Source: a virus
Direction: 5' to 3' (one strand)
Length of the DNA: 43,752 bases
IMG/VR virus record: IMGVR_UViG_3300025225_000065
Coordinates: 1 to 43,752 of that record
Shown: piece after piece, positions 21,297 through 29,866 of the stretch
Position numbering within the stretch: the stretch's first letter is position 1
Layout of the letters: every line of letters starts with the position of its first letter
Translations under genes and position numbers: made by a program
The notes under the pieces: model-generated
Database searches by the model: none
The model's input: only the letters and a program-made list of their open reading frames with translations
Told to the model about the DNA's origin: nothing

Positions 21297-23318
21297 ATGG
21301 GCCTAATCAAGGATGTGATCGGGAAGATGAAGAAAACCGTTCAACAGGCCCAGCGGCCAAGAGAGTTGATCAAATGGCAGGAGCGCTTAGAGGCAGCTAA
21401 GAGCGGTCAGAACCTCGGCTTAATGGATCAGCGCGAATATATGTACCTCGGGGATCGGCGAGTCGAGAGGAACGTCAACGCGACAACGAACCCGAGCAAG
21501 AAGTCCAACAACATATGGAACATCATATTCGAGTTCACAGAGTCGCAGGTCAACAAGCAGATCCCGATGCCTACCGTGAAGAGTAAGCGCGAAGGGTTTG
21601 AAAAACAGGCGCAAATGATCGCTGATAGCATCGCTAACGACCTAAAGGAATCAGAGATAGAGAAGATCGACGACAAGAACGAACGTATAACGCCGATACA
21701 AGGCTTCTCGCTGGTCGAAGTGGCTTGGAACCCTAACTATAAGCATCACCTCTACAGGGGCGAGATCAAGCTTATAGGGCGTCATCCGAAGCAACTGGTC
21801 ACGCAGCCTAAGGTGTACAACCTGCAGGATATGGATTACTTCTTCATCCTCTCGGACGTCACGCCTGATTACGTGCGTAGGCGATACAAGAAGGACCTTT
21901 CAGGAGAGGAGGAGCAGTACCCGGAGAACACTCGCTTGTTCGCGGAATCAGACAACTCGGTAGGCACGGTACAGAGCGGTAAAGGTGCGGAGGATAACGA
22001 GCCACTAACCGAAATCGTCGTTTGGTACAAGGACGATGACGGCGACATCTGCAAGTACGTGTTTATCAACGATACCGTGCTCGAGGAACTGCCGAAGTTC
22101 TTTTACCGCAGGTTGAGGGGGCAGATACTGAAGACCGAAACGCTTGATCGAGATATCGTGAACGAAAAAGGGGAACTGATCGCCAGCGCTGGCGAAGAGG
22201 TTCCTTATTTTGTGCCTACTCGCTACCCTGTGTCGGTGCGAATCAATGTCCCTCGCAACTTCGCATTCGGCGGACAGAGCGATTTGGACGTCATTCGGGA
22301 CCAACAGGACAGCATTAAGCGCGTCGTTCACAAGATGGAGGAAAAGTTGGTTAAGGGCGGCACGATCATCAAGGCCCAAGATGACCACCAGACCTTCAAC
22401 ATCACGGATGAGATATACCAGATCGTGCGAGGCACGCCGCAGCAGCTCGCAGCAATCGGAACTATGGACCTGACGGCAGACATCAGCCGGGACATTCAAT
22501 TCGTTCAGGAGCAGTATAGAGTCGCTCAGAGCATGTTGGGCATCACCAACAGCTTTCAAGGCAAGGAAGACCCTACAGCGCAGTCAGGACGGGCCAAGCA
22601 GATCCAAGTACAGCAGGCGAGCGGACGTCTTCAGTCCAAGCAATTTAACAAGGCTGTTCACTACAAGGAAATCTTCGAGATCATGTTCGAATACAAGCTT
22701 GCGTTCTACGACGAAATCCGGCCATATCTGGCGCAGGATGACGCAGGCGGCGACCTGTTCGGGGAGTTCGATAAGTACAAGCTGCTGATGAGGGACAAGA
22801 AGGGCAACCTGTACTGGAATACGGACTTCCTATTTGGCACGGACGGCGCGTTTGGTCTTCCGAAAGATCCGATGTTCATGTACGAGCAGACTTTGGCGCT
22901 TTTCCAAGCACAAGCGATCGATGTTCAGCAGCTCTGGACGATCCTCGAGAGCCTTCAATTCCCGAAGGCGTCGCAGATCAAGAAGCAGTGGCAAGAGCGG
23001 CAAGCTGAGCAAATGAAACAACAAGACCTGAAGGGCCAAGTCGAGCAGATGGGGCAAGCCATTCAGCAATCACAGCAGGAGAAAGAAGCACTCACGCAGC
23101 AACTGCAAGATGCCATGAACGCGTTACAGGCTGAGAAGGACAATAACGCCAAGGATCAGGCCGAGGTCATCCGTCAGCGAAATGAGGCGGACAAGCAGGA
23201 GTTCGAGCGACAGAAAGCGGTAGCTGAGTTCCATGACAAAGCTGAGCATAATGCCGCTAAATTGGCGTTAGAACAGCAGAAGATCGAGGCGGCAAGGGAA
23301 AAGGCAGCAATCAAATAA
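21297..23318 (+). CDS. Portal protein, long P22-like type
   Basis: 673 residues, longer than the roughly 450 usual for siphovirus portals and similar to the 725-residue P22 portal. 'NIWNIIFEFTESQVNKQIPMP', the central 'SVRINVPRNFAFGGQSDLDVIRDQQDSIKR' and a C-terminal Gln/Glu-rich coiled coil (about 560-670) support the call. It would form the 12-subunit ring at the capsid vertex; the C-terminal helices may form an internal barrel as in P22. It starts three bases after terL. Confidence 0.85.
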   Translation: MGLIKDVIGKMKKTVQQAQRPRELIKWQERLEAAKSGQNLGLMDQREYMYLGDRRVERNVNATTNPSKKSNNIWNIIFEFTESQVNKQIPMPTVKSKREGFEKQAQMIADSIANDLKESEIEKIDDKNERITPIQGFSLVEVAWNPNYKHHLYRGEIKLIGRHPKQLVTQPKVYNLQDMDYFFILSDVTPDYVRRRYKKDLSGEEEQYPENTRLFAESDNSVGTVQSGKGAEDNEPLTEIVVWYKDDDGDICKYVFINDTVLEELPKFFYRRLRGQILKTETLDRDIVNEKGELIASAGEEVPYFVPTRYPVSVRINVPRNFAFGGQSDLDVIRDQQDSIKRVVHKMEEKLVKGGTIIKAQDDHQTFNITDEIYQIVRGTPQQLAAIGTMDLTADISRDIQFVQEQYRVAQSMLGITNSFQGKEDPTAQSGRAKQIQVQQASGRLQSKQFNKAVHYKEIFEIMFEYKLAFYDEIRPYLAQDDAGGDLFGEFDKYKLLMRDKKGNLYWNTDFLFGTDGAFGLPKDPMFMYEQTLALFQAQAIDVQQLWTILESLQFPKASQIKKQWQERQAEQMKQQDLKGQVEQMGQAIQQSQQEKEALTQQLQDAMNALQAEKDNNAKDQAEVIRQRNEADKQEFERQKAVAEFHDKAEHNAAKLALEQQKIEAAREKAAIK

Positions 23319-23323
23319 AACGC

Positions 23324-23355
23324 AGGGCGTACGCAGAGCAGCGGCGCCCTTTTTC
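23324..23355 (+). terminator. Rho-independent terminator after the portal gene
   Basis: AGGGCG / CGCCCT stem with a 15-base loop, then TTTTTCT. It lies between the portal gene and a small gene, so it may modulate the amount of message reaching the capsid genes. Confidence 0.65.
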
Positions 23356-23398
23356 TATGCCATTCGGGCAGATTCCAACGTGAAAGGTGGTGAGCACC

Positions 23399-23521
23399 AT
23401 GGCAAAAGACGGATACAAGATTCCGAATTCGTCGAGCGGCGTAGTTAAGGCCCCGAATCAAATCATCAAGAACCAATCGACGCCTAAGAAAACCACCGGC
23501 GGTGATCTTCGCGCCAAATAA
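23399..23521 (+). CDS. Small basic protein (40 aa)
   Basis: The ATG follows AAAGGTGGTGAG. The product begins MAKDGYKIPNSSSGVVKAPN and ends with basic residues. No family recognised; position suggests a minor morphogenesis role. Confidence 0.5.
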   Translation: MAKDGYKIPNSSSGVVKAPNQIIKNQSTPKKTTGGDLRAK

Positions 23522-23564
23522 TCGCGGTGTGGACCGTAGCAACAACCACAAAAGGAGCATGATT

Positions 23565-24509
23565 ATGAACGAAATAAGCAGCAAAATGACGGAAGTCGCT
23601 GAACCGTCGAGATTGAAAATGAATCTGCAGATCTTTGCAGAAGAGGCGTATCCCGAGCTAGAAGATTCTAGTGATTTCGAGGCGGACGCCAGAGAATTCA
23701 ATTCGAAAATGGAAAAGTACGTCGAGGAACGCACTCCTAAACAGGAAGCGCCTGAATCGGCTGAGGTAGAGGCAGTAAAACCGGAGGTCGCCGACCCGGA
23801 ACCAACAAAGCCGAAACAAGACCCCGAGACGAATAAAGCCTTCCAGGAGATGCGCAAGCAATTGGAGGCTGAAAAAGCCCGTGCCGCCGAGATCGAAGCG
23901 AAGGCAAAGAAAGCTGACGAGCTGATTGCCCAGCAATACGGCGAGAGTCACGGGATTTACACGGTCGAACAGTACGAACAGCGCCTTGCGGCTGAGAGAT
24001 TGAGAGAAGAAAACGAACGATACGAACAAGCCGGCCTGACTCCAGAAGAGATCCAGAAGCTTCGGGAGTATGACCAACTCAAGAACGAAACCGTTCAGCA
24101 ACGGGAAGAGCGTCAGGCTCAAGAGAATCAAGCGCGTTGGAGTGCGCTCTATTCGACCTATCCCGATCTTGCGGATTCTTCGAAGTTGTTCGCCGAAGGC
24201 AAGGAACCTGAGTGGTTCAACGATGAGATGAAGGCAGAACTGGCGCGTGGTGCATCGCCAATCGCGGCATACCGTCATGCTCACTTCGACACCATCCTTG
24301 CTCAGCGTCTACAAGGGGCACAGGAGGCTGCGAAGCAAGACGCCTTAGACAAGATCAACAGCAAGGCGCATCTCGCTCCAAACGCCGTCACAGGCGGCGA
24401 GGTAGATCACGTCGAGATCGACGAAGACACGATGCGCATGTATCGCTCCCTGAACAAAGGAAAGACGGATGCACAAATCCGAGCTTGGCACAAAAAAAAT
24501 GCAATGTAG
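23565..24509 (+). CDS. Capsid scaffolding-like protein
   Basis: 314 residues from ATG 23565, seven bases after AAAGGAG; ATG 23559 is too close. Near the start is 'RLKMNLQIFAE', a motif common at the head of phage scaffold and capsid proteins. Residues about 90-210 form a long charged coiled coil (EMRKQLEAEKARAAEIEAK), with a compact helical C-terminus. Its position before the decoration-like and capsid genes fits a scaffold. No protease motif seen. Confidence 0.7.
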   Translation: MNEISSKMTEVAEPSRLKMNLQIFAEEAYPELEDSSDFEADAREFNSKMEKYVEERTPKQEAPESAEVEAVKPEVADPEPTKPKQDPETNKAFQEMRKQLEAEKARAAEIEAKAKKADELIAQQYGESHGIYTVEQYEQRLAAERLREENERYEQAGLTPEEIQKLREYDQLKNETVQQREERQAQENQARWSALYSTYPDLADSSKLFAEGKEPEWFNDEMKAELARGASPIAAYRHAHFDTILAQRLQGAQEAAKQDALDKINSKAHLAPNAVTGGEVDHVEIDEDTMRMYRSLNKGKTDAQIRAWHKKNAM

Positions 24510-24521
24510 GAGGATTAATCA

Positions 24522-24917
24522 ATGCCATTTATTCCGATTCGTCGCCCCGGTATGGGCGAACCGCCGTTTGAGTACTACCAAATGACCGATGCTGAATCCG
24601 CTGTACTGGGCGAAGTTCTCGTCCAAACATCCGGCAAGCTTACGAAATCCGGTGCAACGACGAAACCTCAGTTCGTGGCGATGGCTAACGCTATTGCAGC
24701 GACTCCTGGCGCACGTATTCCAGTCGTCCGCGTCGGTGCTGTAGAAGAGTGGGAAACCACATCGATTGCGACGGTAGCATCTACGCTCGTCGGCAGCAAG
24801 GTCACCGTACATACGGATGGCCTGCAGGTAACTGCAACGACGACAAGCGGTGTGTTCGAAATTTCCAATACTGACGGCGCTACGACGACTTCTCGCGTAC
24901 GTGGCCGCTTTAACTAA
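24522..24917 (+). CDS. Head decoration-like protein
   Basis: 131 residues, ATG after GGAGG. Thr/Ala/Val-rich and beta-rich ('TTSIATVASTLVGSKVTVHT'), directly upstream of the capsid gene, where decoration or stabilising proteins are often encoded. The role is inferred from position and composition. Confidence 0.5.
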   Translation: MPFIPIRRPGMGEPPFEYYQMTDAESAVLGEVLVQTSGKLTKSGATTKPQFVAMANAIAATPGARIPVVRVGAVEEWETTSIATVASTLVGSKVTVHTDGLQVTATTTSGVFEISNTDGATTTSRVRGRFN

Positions 24918-24929
24918 GGGGTGACGTAG

Positions 24930-25940
24930 ATGATTTTCAGCAAAGCTTCCGGCCTTAACGATTCCGTCTTCGGCAAGTCGCAAGAGCCAATTAAGATGAT
25001 GCTCACGGATCAGAAAGAGGCTTTTGAAGCCGAATCCGTCATCGACAAGATCTTCAACATGGACGAGACGTCCAATTTCGCTGAGAAGTACACCTATGAG
25101 ACCTCTCTTGGTGACTTCGAGGCCGTAGGAGAGCAAGGCGCATACCCGGAATCGTCCTTCCAAGAAGGATACTCGGCGGTCGTCGAGCCTGATGAGTGGA
25201 AGCTCCAGTTCTCCGTCACACAAACGATGATCGAGGACGCCAAGATGGGCAAGGTCAAGCAAAAGGCCTTCGGCTTCATGAAGTCGTATCATCGCGGTCG
25301 TGAGAAGTTCGGTCTTGGCATCCTGAACAACGGTACGAGCACAACGATGACGTTCGGCCCGAACAGCAAGGTGTTCGACATCAAGGCGGCTGACGGTAAG
25401 GCGCTGTTCGCTACGGACCATCCGTCCAAGACGGGCAAGACCAGCACGCAATCAAACTACATCTCCAACCCGTTCAGCTATGATGCCCTGTGCCTCGCTG
25501 AAGAGGCGATGCAGTACTTCAGAGACGACGACGGCAACATCCTGGACATCAGCCCGGATACTATCATCATTCCGTCTAAGGCACGTATCAAGAAGCTCGT
25601 ATTCGATGCGATCGGAGCAGACGAAGGGATGCCGAACACGGCGAACAACTCGTTCAACTTCCAATACGGTCGTTGGAACGTCATCATGTCGCCTTATCTC
25701 AACAACACGCCGGGCATCACGGCCGGAACGGATACGTGGTATCTTGCGGATTCTCGTTGGAACGACATGTACGAAGGACTTGTGTTCCTGGATCGCCTGC
25801 CGCTCTCCGTACGGTCGTACATCGACGAGAAGACGGATGCGAACATCTGGAAGGGCCGCGCTCGCTGGATCGCGAAGCCGAACCGCTGGAACGGTATCCT
25901 GAAGGCTGACCCTGGACTTGGCGGCACGCTGCTGAGCTAA
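24930..25940 (+). CDS. Major capsid protein (HK97-fold, Mu gpT-like)
   Basis: 336 residues. 'YTYETSLGDFEAVGEQGAYP' (N-arm/E-loop region), 'MKSYHRGREKFGLGILNNG', 'LFATDHPSKTG' and 'DIWKGRARWIAKP'-like C-terminal strands resemble the Mu-type major head subunit family within the HK97 fold. The start has AAGGGGTGA upstream. It appears full-length. Confidence 0.85.
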   Translation: MIFSKASGLNDSVFGKSQEPIKMMLTDQKEAFEAESVIDKIFNMDETSNFAEKYTYETSLGDFEAVGEQGAYPESSFQEGYSAVVEPDEWKLQFSVTQTMIEDAKMGKVKQKAFGFMKSYHRGREKFGLGILNNGTSTTMTFGPNSKVFDIKAADGKALFATDHPSKTGKTSTQSNYISNPFSYDALCLAEEAMQYFRDDDGNILDISPDTIIIPSKARIKKLVFDAIGADEGMPNTANNSFNFQYGRWNVIMSPYLNNTPGITAGTDTWYLADSRWNDMYEGLVFLDRLPLSVRSYIDEKTDANIWKGRARWIAKPNRWNGILKADPGLGGTLLS

Positions 25941-25955
25941 GAGAGGAGGCACGAC

Positions 25956-26324
25956 ATGCCAGTTCAACCCTTGCCGGGTTTTTCCGTACCCGGTTACACG
26001 AATATGAATGTCATCGGATCGCAAAGCTTGATGGCGGAGATCCTGCCGGTCACGCTCGCTTCCGGTGACGTTACACTGACGAAGGAGCAGGCAGCTTCGA
26101 TCGGCATCATTGAGGTGTCCGTGGGACATGCAACTAATGCGATTGTGGTGGCTGTAGCCAATGCGGTACCGGGATCGATGTTCATTGTATCCAATGCCGA
26201 TGCTTCGCTTGCGGCTAACATCAAGGTCGCAGGCGGAACGGCGGTCACGGTGGCAGCTACAAAGTCGGCTCTTGTGTATGTTACAAGCGCCGGACAGTTC
26301 AAACGATTGACGGCAGACGCCTAA
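25956..26324 (+). CDS. Small structural protein, possibly head fibre or decoration
   Basis: 122 residues, ATG after GAGAGGAGG. Ala/Val-rich beta protein (IEVSVGHATNAIVVAVANAV). Strong terminator right after it, so it is highly expressed with the capsid gene. Role inferred from location. Confidence 0.5.
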   Translation: MPVQPLPGFSVPGYTNMNVIGSQSLMAEILPVTLASGDVTLTKEQAASIGIIEVSVGHATNAIVVAVANAVPGSMFIVSNADASLAANIKVAGGTAVTVAATKSALVYVTSAGQFKRLTADA

Positions 26325-26328
26325 TTAT

Positions 26329-26354
26329 AGGGGGCTTCGGCCCCCTTTCTTTTG
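26329..26354 (+). terminator. Strong Rho-independent terminator after the capsid cluster
   Basis: GGGGGC-TTCG-GCCCCC with an UUCG loop, then TTTCTTTT. It would end most capsid message while some reads through into the neck genes. Confidence 0.9.
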
Positions 26355-26364
26355 GAGGTGTACA

Positions 26365-26625
26365 ATGATTTATCCATTGGATCAAATAACCCCACAAATA
26401 AACAAGACGGATCAGCAATTGATCTATCATCTGATTCTCGAGCAGCAAGAGACGAACAGACTTTTGCGTAAGCTGGTCGAAGGCCAGAGCGAGGAAGGCG
26501 ATAGCGAAGATTCACTTAAGCGGCCCGAACTAATGAAGCGAATGGCGAAGCTACCCAACAAGCCGCAGGGATGGAATAAGTGGAGCAATGAGGAAATCAT
26601 GCAGTATCTAAAGGAGGCAGGATGA
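26365..26625 (+). CDS. Small acidic hypothetical protein (86 aa)
   Basis: The ATG follows GGAGGTG. Helical N-terminus (DQQLIYHLILEQQETNRLLRK) and C-terminal 'PQGWNKWSNEEIMQYLKEAG', resembling an SAP-like or small hinge motif. No confident family. Confidence 0.5.
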   Translation: MIYPLDQITPQINKTDQQLIYHLILEQQETNRLLRKLVEGQSEEGDSEDSLKRPELMKRMAKLPNKPQGWNKWSNEEIMQYLKEAG

Positions 26626-26870
26626 TGAGCGGACGGTCAGTAATTGAGGCTTATCGTGGCGGAGTAGCCGTCACACCGAGTGATAGTGTTCTTATTGCCC
26701 CGACTAGAGGGCTGTTCATCGGTGGAGCTGGCAACGTAACCGTAGATTTTGTGGACGGCACGAGCAATGTTTTGCTTACCGGCCCAGAAGTGGGAACGGT
26801 TCTTCCGCTTTCGGTAGTTAGGGTAAGAGCAACAGGTACAACGGCGACTGCAATTGTCGCTCTTTACTAG
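26622..26870 (+). CDS. Small beta-rich structural protein (82 aa)
   Basis: ATG at 26622 or 26625 after AAAGGAGG. 'YRGGVAVTPSDSVLIAPTRGLFIGGAGNVTVDFVDGTSNVLL' is a short beta-sandwich protein type often found beside phage neck genes. Exact function unknown. Confidence 0.6.
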   Translation: MMSGRSVIEAYRGGVAVTPSDSVLIAPTRGLFIGGAGNVTVDFVDGTSNVLLTGPEVGTVLPLSVVRVRATGTTATAIVALY

Positions 26871-26878
26871 GTGATATT

Positions 26879-27460
26879 ATGGCGACTACCTTGTCAGATA
26901 TCCGATATAGCGCCGAGACAGATATCGATGATAACCTGTCCGATGCTAATGTGATTAACTGGTGCAACCAAGCACAGATGGAATTCATGCTGCGGGTATT
27001 TGTACCGGCGAATACGACCATTGCAATTAACACAACAGACGTTAAGTACGCATTACCTGTAAATTTAAAAAGCATTCGCCAACTCAGACTGCAAAGCGTT
27101 CTGGACCGAGGCTTCAATATCCCGTACAACCCGGTTTACACGATTTACGACGGATACCTGCAAGTCCCATACCCGTTTGACAATGATGACACCTTACTGA
27201 TTGACTATTACGCCAATCTGAAGGTGTTTTCTTCGGTTTCAGACGAGATTGACCTCGAAGATAGGTTCCAGAACCTTTATATATCGTACTGCAAAGCCAT
27301 GTATTATCTGCTTCCGGCCACAAGACAACGTATGGGCGATCAACTGGCGATGAATTTTTACACCTTGCAGTTCAACGACTACCAGATGATGAAAAAGCAG
27401 GTCACAGACGCTTATATAAACTCGATTGGCATCCAAAAGCCCGGCGAAAGTGGGTGGTGA
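26879..27460 (+). CDS. Head-tail adaptor / neck protein (putative)
   Basis: 193 residues. The helical layout 'SDIRYSAETDIDDNLSDANVINWCNQAQMEFM...DRFQNLYISYCKAMYYLLPATRQRMGDQLAMNFYTLQF' resembles adaptor proteins (gp4/gp15 types) that bind the portal in short-tailed phages. Position between capsid and nozzle genes supports this. No ATPase or enzyme motif. Confidence 0.55.
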   Translation: MATTLSDIRYSAETDIDDNLSDANVINWCNQAQMEFMLRVFVPANTTIAINTTDVKYALPVNLKSIRQLRLQSVLDRGFNIPYNPVYTIYDGYLQVPYPFDNDDTLLIDYYANLKVFSSVSDEIDLEDRFQNLYISYCKAMYYLLPATRQRMGDQLAMNFYTLQFNDYQMMKKQVTDAYINSIGIQKPGESGW

Positions 27461-27461
27461 C

Positions 27462-27647
27462 GTGCTTTACACCCTTACTTTCACGAAGCGCGTAGACGGA
27501 CGCCGTGAGCTGTTGATGGACGAGACTCTAGGCATCGCCAAAACTATCCAGGTAGAGGCCGAGAGCCGGTCAGGGGCCATATACCATGCGGACACAGCTC
27601 AATTTTGTACGGACAATGATTGCAGCGTAAGGAGGGTAGCACCTTGA
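27462..27647 (+). CDS. Small hypothetical protein (61 aa)
   Basis: GTG 27462 follows GGTGGTGA right after the adaptor stop. Beta-rich then helical, ends with CTDNDC. Coupled by TTGA to the next gene. No family recognised. Confidence 0.5.
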   Translation: MLYTLTFTKRVDGRRELLMDETLGIAKTIQVEAESRSGAIYHADTAQFCTDNDCSVRRVAP

Positions 27648-28273
27648 TTCTCACAGCCGATCAGCTTGGCACGACCATTAAGACGCTCTGTAAGCGTGAT
27701 ATGGAGGACATAGGCGAAGACGACGTCCAGAACTCTACGATATACGACTTGATGAACCTTTTTCTGCATCAGAAGGCGAGAACAGCGTTTATCGATGCTT
27801 GGAGCGATGAACTTACAGTATCCGGCAATGGCTTCGTATCCTTCAAGCGTTCCGGTCAGGACATTGACGACTTGTATGAGCCGCAAATGGTCTATAAATA
27901 CACTGCTGCATCCGATCGATACGATCAGGTTCGTATGCTTAAGTCATTTGACGGGGGCGACGGGTGGTTTCGTGGGGGGCCAACGACTCAAATTTACCTG
28001 AGAGGGCAAACAGGGACGTTCAAGCTCTACTATCTGCGATATCCGGCCAAGATCACACTTGGTACGCAGGTTCCCGAGTATCCGCCATCAGGCTATCAGG
28101 AAATGGTCACTTGGATCGTATCGCAACTCAAATTGCCTAAGAACTACTATGCCGAGATGCAGGCGGTCAAAGAACTGTCCGATCAGAGCAAAACGGCAGC
28201 GACCAAGGCAGCAATCAACGCACGGGGAAGCAATCAAGCACCGCCTAGCGACACAGACGCGCAGGTAGGCTAA
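27644..28273 (+). CDS. Neck / tail-connector protein (putative)
   Basis: 209 residues, TTG start at 27644 after AAGGAGGG, overlapping the previous stop. It has a helical N-terminus and an aromatic beta middle ('GDGWFRGGPTTQIYLRGQTGTFKLYYLRYPAKI'), a pattern seen in phage neck proteins. No homologue I can name. Order in the gene cluster supports a connector between adaptor and nozzle. Confidence 0.5.
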   Translation: MILTADQLGTTIKTLCKRDMEDIGEDDVQNSTIYDLMNLFLHQKARTAFIDAWSDELTVSGNGFVSFKRSGQDIDDLYEPQMVYKYTAASDRYDQVRMLKSFDGGDGWFRGGPTTQIYLRGQTGTFKLYYLRYPAKITLGTQVPEYPPSGYQEMVTWIVSQLKLPKNYYAEMQAVKELSDQSKTAATKAAINARGSNQAPPSDTDAQVG

Positions 28274-28286
28274 GGAGGCGTTAAAA

Positions 28287-29864
28287 TTGCCGGGTGGGTA
28301 CCAACAACCAATACGAATTGAAACGCCTCCCACGGGCTTCCTGGGGCTTGATACGGCGTCTGAGCCGACGAGCATCGACGTTGCACGATCTAGACGCCTG
28401 CTGAACGCCTATCAACCAAAATTGAAGGCGCTGGGCAAGCGTCCGGGCAGCATCCCTGTCGTAGATACGGCCTTGCCTGCACCGATCAAGCACATATCAG
28501 TTTATCCATTCTCTTCGAGCATCGTCGCAGCCAGCGGCGCAACACTGTACAAACTCGTAGGAGCTACGCTGACGGCTCAGACAATGACGAATGTACTTAA
28601 TACCTCCGACATATACGACGTCGATTTTACGAACTCACAGCTTGCCAACCGCAAGATAATCGCGGACGGTACAAGCCTGAAAGAGTACAACGGGACGACG
28701 GTTAAAAACGTAACGCCTGCGGCAGACGATCCCGATCCAGCACCTGACAACGTGCTTGCGGACGTCAACGCCAAGGGGTGCAAATACATTTGGATTCACA
28801 ACGATCATATTTTTATCAGTCCAGGAACAAGCGAACTCTTCTACACGAAGAGATACGAATACGACTACATCCCGGAGACGCAGTATTTCTTGCTCGTCCG
28901 AAACGGCGATTATATCAACGGCTGCGGCATCCCGTTCGATAACGTATGTTTCGTCCCGATGCGTCACGGCTGGGGCATGATCTCGGGAACGAACTTCGAC
29001 GACTTCGATGCGAGTTTCTATTTGAACACGATCAACGGCGTCATAGCTCCGAGGAGCATCCAGAAGATCACCTATGCGACGGGTGCGCAGACGGTTGCTT
29101 ATCTGTCCGATGACGGCGTTAACGAGATATTCACGGCAACGACAGACGCTCAAGGACGCCAGTACGCGACGCGTAACCTGATGAAGGACAAGCTAGACTT
29201 CGGTGCATTCGGCTTTACGCAGAGCGAACTGGCCGCAGCTAAGAGCAAATACATCGTCAAATACAGCATGTACCTGCTGCAGATCAAGCGAGACACGACG
29301 AATTACGTGCTCGGGTACGATACGCGCAATGCAGAGTGGTATGTCTGGACGAATCTGCAAATCAATTCGTTCGTGGAGTTTGAGGGCGATGTCTACTTCG
29401 GGAGCGATGACGGGCTTCTCAAGCAGTTTGACGAAGGTTTGTACAGCGATTGGGCGAACAAAGCGAAGACGACAGGTACACCGGTGGACTTTGACCGCAT
29501 AACGGGGATGATCTCGTTCGAGGACACCGGGTATGACTCGACTCTCGATTATTACATCTTGCGGCTGAAGACATACACGATCAAAGCGAGCCTAGACGTA
29601 TCGCTAGTCCATCTGAGAGGCGCTGTAGAGGCGCAGCAGGCAATACAGAACTACTTTATGGTGTGGGATGTCTCGGAGTGGGACGAATCGAACTGGGCGA
29701 ACCTCGAGTACACGGATCTGGTCGCATCACCACAGCGATTGTCCCACCGCCTAAAGCTGCCGAAGAAGGGCTTCTACTATCAGATCAGATGGCGAAATAA
29801 CCGGGACGAACCGGTAGAAATATACGGAGAGGCGCTTATTGGTCGGGCGTCAGGGGAGGTTTAA
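28287..29864 (+). CDS. Tail nozzle-like beta-propeller protein
   Basis: 525 residues, TTG start after AAGGAGGCG. It begins 'GFLGLDTASEPTSIDVARSRRLLNAY' and 'KRPGSIPVV', and continues with repeated blades such as 'KHISVYPFSSSIVAASGATLYKL', 'YIWIHNDHIFI' and 'VGYDTRNAEWYVW'-type strands (residues about 60-410). This resembles propeller proteins of P22-like tails (gp10 nozzle) that bridge adaptor and spike. A C-terminal beta domain (about 420-525) may bind the spike. Call made by architecture. Confidence 0.6.
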   Translation: MPGGYQQPIRIETPPTGFLGLDTASEPTSIDVARSRRLLNAYQPKLKALGKRPGSIPVVDTALPAPIKHISVYPFSSSIVAASGATLYKLVGATLTAQTMTNVLNTSDIYDVDFTNSQLANRKIIADGTSLKEYNGTTVKNVTPAADDPDPAPDNVLADVNAKGCKYIWIHNDHIFISPGTSELFYTKRYEYDYIPETQYFLLVRNGDYINGCGIPFDNVCFVPMRHGWGMISGTNFDDFDASFYLNTINGVIAPRSIQKITYATGAQTVAYLSDDGVNEIFTATTDAQGRQYATRNLMKDKLDFGAFGFTQSELAAAKSKYIVKYSMYLLQIKRDTTNYVLGYDTRNAEWYVWTNLQINSFVEFEGDVYFGSDDGLLKQFDEGLYSDWANKAKTTGTPVDFDRITGMISFEDTGYDSTLDYYILRLKTYTIKASLDVSLVHLRGAVEAQQAIQNYFMVWDVSEWDESNWANLEYTDLVASPQRLSHRLKLPKKGFYYQIRWRNNRDEPVEIYGEALIGRASGEV

Positions 29865-29866
29865 AC